Positions 62,598-64,000 of a stretch of DNA of 64,000 nt are shown here, in pieces. Position 1 is the stretch's first letter. The number at the start of each line of letters is the position of its first letter. This DNA is from Flavobacteriales bacterium UBA6057. Lineage in GTDB: Bacteria > Bacteroidota > Bacteroidia > Flavobacteriales_G > Salibacteraceae. Below the pieces are notes generated by a model. It did not search any database, was not told where the DNA came from, and worked only from the letters and a program-made list of their open reading frames with translations. A program made the position numbers and the translations under genes. The DNA is taken from positions 124,001 through 188,000 of the forward strand of contig DIYJ01000004.1 in the NCBI GenBank assembly GCA_002428995.1, in the 5' to 3' direction.

Positions 62598-63491
62598 TCA
62601 GTTCCAGTCGGCCGCAAACAACACCGGAACGTGATCTGACAGGCCTATTTCATTTGTCAGCGGTATGTCCAAGAAGGTTGTATTCTTCTGAATCGCATAG
62701 TCTATGGTTTGTTGCAGGTTTCGCGTTAATGAGGATTTTGGACCCGTAAATGCACCCTGAGTGGGACTGTTCGGTGCCAGGGTGCTATATCCTGGAAAGC
62801 CACCAGTCAACATCGTAGCGCTTTCATTCATATTTCCAGTGGTAGAGACTCGACCACTTCTTGTTGTATAGGTGCCGCGGATATCGAGCAGGGTCGCCTT
62901 ATAGTTGTAGTCACCGATGAAGATCTGCGGATCCGGAGAGCCGTGCATGCTTTCTGGCCACTTTGCTTCGGCCGCCTGTAACAGTTGAAAGAGACGTCCG
63001 GGATTGGAATTATCTGCATTGCTTGCTGACGCGTGAATGTTGTAAATGCATCCACCAGGGGTCCACATTTGGAGTACGGGGCGATAGGGTGTGGTACCAT
63101 CAGGGTTTTGAATTTCATTGGCATAGGAGAACGAAGCATTGGAGATGGTGGTGAGTATGGCCATGCTACACCGGATATTGCCTTGCTGTTTCGTCTGCCA
63201 TTCGTAGAAATAGACGCTGCCACTGGCAAAGGCCTCGCCCTCATACACTGCGTGTTGCTCGATTTCATCGCTGCCGTTGCCAACGGTGGGTGTTACCGGG
63301 TCTTGCCAATCTCTTACTTTGAAGAGCGAATTAATGGAGTTTGTGTTGCCGTAAAGATCTCCTGACTCCTGGAGGCAGATGGTGAATTCGCAGTTGGGAT
63401 ATGCTTTGTCCAGCGCTCTAATCCAGTTAGCAAATTGAAGGTCGTTCAGTCTGAAACCTTGCGAATTCCAGGTGATGATAAAATGTGTCAT
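62598..63491 (-). CDS. CdtB-like DNase I-superfamily nuclease
   Basis: A 297-residue endonuclease/exonuclease/phosphatase-fold protein whose motif order matches cytolethal distending toxin subunit B: ITWNSQGFR (residues 6-14), CLQESGD with metal-binding Glu42, IYNIHASASNADN with His153, IFIGDYN with Asp194 and Asn196, QTIDYAI with Asp264, and SDHVPVLF with Asp286-His287. All expected catalytic residues of the fold are present. CdtB nicks host DNA. There is no signal peptide, and a TAA in frame just upstream rules out a longer N-terminus. No CdtA or CdtC gene is nearby. It lies 194 bp downstream of a GH18-like gene on the same strand. A cytosolic role or export by another route is open. Confidence 0.75.
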   Translation of the reverse strand: MTHFIITWNSQGFRLNDLQFANWIRALDKAYPNCEFTICLQESGDLYGNTNSINSLFKVRDWQDPVTPTVGNGSDEIEQHAVYEGEAFASGSVYFYEWQTKQQGNIRCSMAILTTISNASFSYANEIQNPDGTTPYRPVLQMWTPGGCIYNIHASASNADNSNPGRLFQLLQAAEAKWPESMHGSPDPQIFIGDYNYKATLLDIRGTYTTRSGRVSTTGNMNESATMLTGGFPGYSTLAPNSPTQGAFTGPKSSLTRNLQQTIDYAIQKNTTFLDIPLTNEIGLSDHVPVLFAADWN

Positions 63492-63685
63492 GATCGATGT
63501 ATTTAGAGTTTATAGATGTGAATGATCGCTTGTTGAGGTTTCCCAGTGTTCCGGTTGCCAGGGTGAAAGGATTGCCTTTTCTGGCTTCTTTTTGGGCGTT
63601 CGAAATGCCTGGCGCACTTCCTCTGGAGAACAGCTTGATTTCCTGAGCCAGCGTACCAACCAGCGCGCGCTTCGGGGAGGAAGTT

Positions 63686-64000
63686 TCATGTCTTTTCATT
63701 GGAGGTCGGTTTGAATACACGCTCCAGCGCATCCCAGAGCTCGGGATACTGACCATCGTAGCCCAGTGCCCACATGCCCACACCGGCCAGCCCTTTTTCT
63801 TTGGCCCACCGGAATTTGGTTTCCAGTGTTTCAGCATTGTCAAACCACAGCTGCGCTTGCTGACCGTTCACCAGAGATTCCTTCACCATCACCTCAGAAA
63901 GCGCTTGAAGGCTTGCGTGTTCATTTTCTTTTTGCTTCATGATTTCCCGGTAGGTGAAGGTGTTCAGAAAGCCATCGCTCGGGGCCGGTTTGGAGGTGCC
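63686..64000 (-). CDS. GH18-type glycosidase, C-terminal end (cut by window edge)
   Basis: The reading frame is open from the right edge to a TGA at 63686, giving the last 104 residues of a larger protein. The ending AQLWFDNAETLETKFRWAKE followed by GLAGVGMWALGYDGQYPELW is the terminal strand and helix of GH18 barrels of the YaaH/chitinase-like type, where the Trp lines the substrate cleft. These enzymes cleave or bind beta-1,4-linked N-acetylglucosamine polymers. The catalytic DxxDxE is off the edge, so activity cannot be judged. Confidence 0.75.
   Translation of the reverse strand, partial: GTSKPAPSDGFLNTFTYREIMKQKENEHASLQALSEVMVKESLVNGQQAQLWFDNAETLETKFRWAKEKGLAGVGMWALGYDGQYPELWDALERVFKPTSNEKT

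Noticed and set aside
63427..63699. A 90-codon minus-strand frame starting MKRHETSSPKRALVG between the GH18-like and CdtB-like genes
   Set aside because: It overlaps the CdtB-like start by 65 bp and the GH18 end by 14 bp, has low-complexity basic composition and no recognisable family. It could be a small coupled gene, but support is too weak to annotate it.

Overview
The window looks like a chromosome segment from a marine-type member of the Bacteroidota, most likely Flavobacteriia. Three things point there: (i) several promoters fit the Bacteroidota sigma-factor pattern TTG-N18-20-TAnnTTTG; (ii) three protein types typical of the phylum occur, namely type IX secretion sorting tails, TonB-dependent receptors with carboxypeptidase-regulatory-like N-termini, and a DUF3667-type zinc-ribbon membrane protein; (iii) a 6S-like RNA lies between zapA and rny. 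The species cannot be named from the sequence alone. Genes are densely packed, with many 1-25 bp overlaps, and most non-coding gaps hold short periodic repeats.

Layout, left to right. 1-3.3 kb: the 5' end of xseA, tRNA-Asp with a duplicated tail, two tandem MscS-type channels, and a metallo-beta-lactamase-fold hydrolase. 3.4-9.7 kb: one overlapping rightward run encoding a large beta-propeller/outer-membrane-barrel protein, a half-size TauE permease, an M20 peptidase, a coiled-coil lipoprotein, a SCO1-type copper chaperone and a lipoprotein cytochrome c. 9.7-16.8 kb (leftward): a fatty-acid desaturase, then an efflux operon (TetR, periplasmic adaptor, RND pump, TolC-like channel). 17-25.4 kb: a lipoprotein, two secreted surface proteins, an AsmA-like protein with a long charged tail, and a MacB/FtsX-type permease. 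25.5-31.8 kb (leftward): an operon of M23 peptidase, a small carboxypeptidase-regulatory-like protein, a TonB-dependent receptor, a lipoprotein and lipB. 31.9-34.3 kb: a coiled-coil protein, zapA, 6S-like RNA and rny.

34.3-55.7 kb is a surface-polysaccharide cluster of about 18 genes, all rightward. It has nucleotide-sugar enzymes (epimerase, Gfo/Idh/MocA dehydrogenase, a sugar amidotransferase fused to a glutaminase, UDP-GlcNAc 2-epimerase, a PLP aminotransferase), two flippases, two candidate polymerase/ligase proteins, several glycosyltransferases, and decorating enzymes (deacetylase-like, FemAB-like, sulfotransferase-like, methyltransferase). It ends with a PglC/WcaJ-type initiating phosphoglycosyltransferase. 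Part of the gene set matches the WbpB/WbpE/WbpI/WbpG steps of diamino-uronic acid synthesis.

55.8-64 kb is mixed: a 3-methyladenine DNA glycosylase, a large type IX-secreted protein, a DUF3667 protein, trxB, a small lipoprotein, tRNA-Pro, a DUF71/COG2102 ATPase, a protein strongly resembling the CdtB genotoxin nuclease, and the C-terminal end of a GH18-type glycosidase cut by the window edge. The CdtB-like gene, the glutaminase-amidotransferase fusion, the duplicated tRNA tails and the 7-bp and 8-bp intergenic repeat families are the observations most worth following up.
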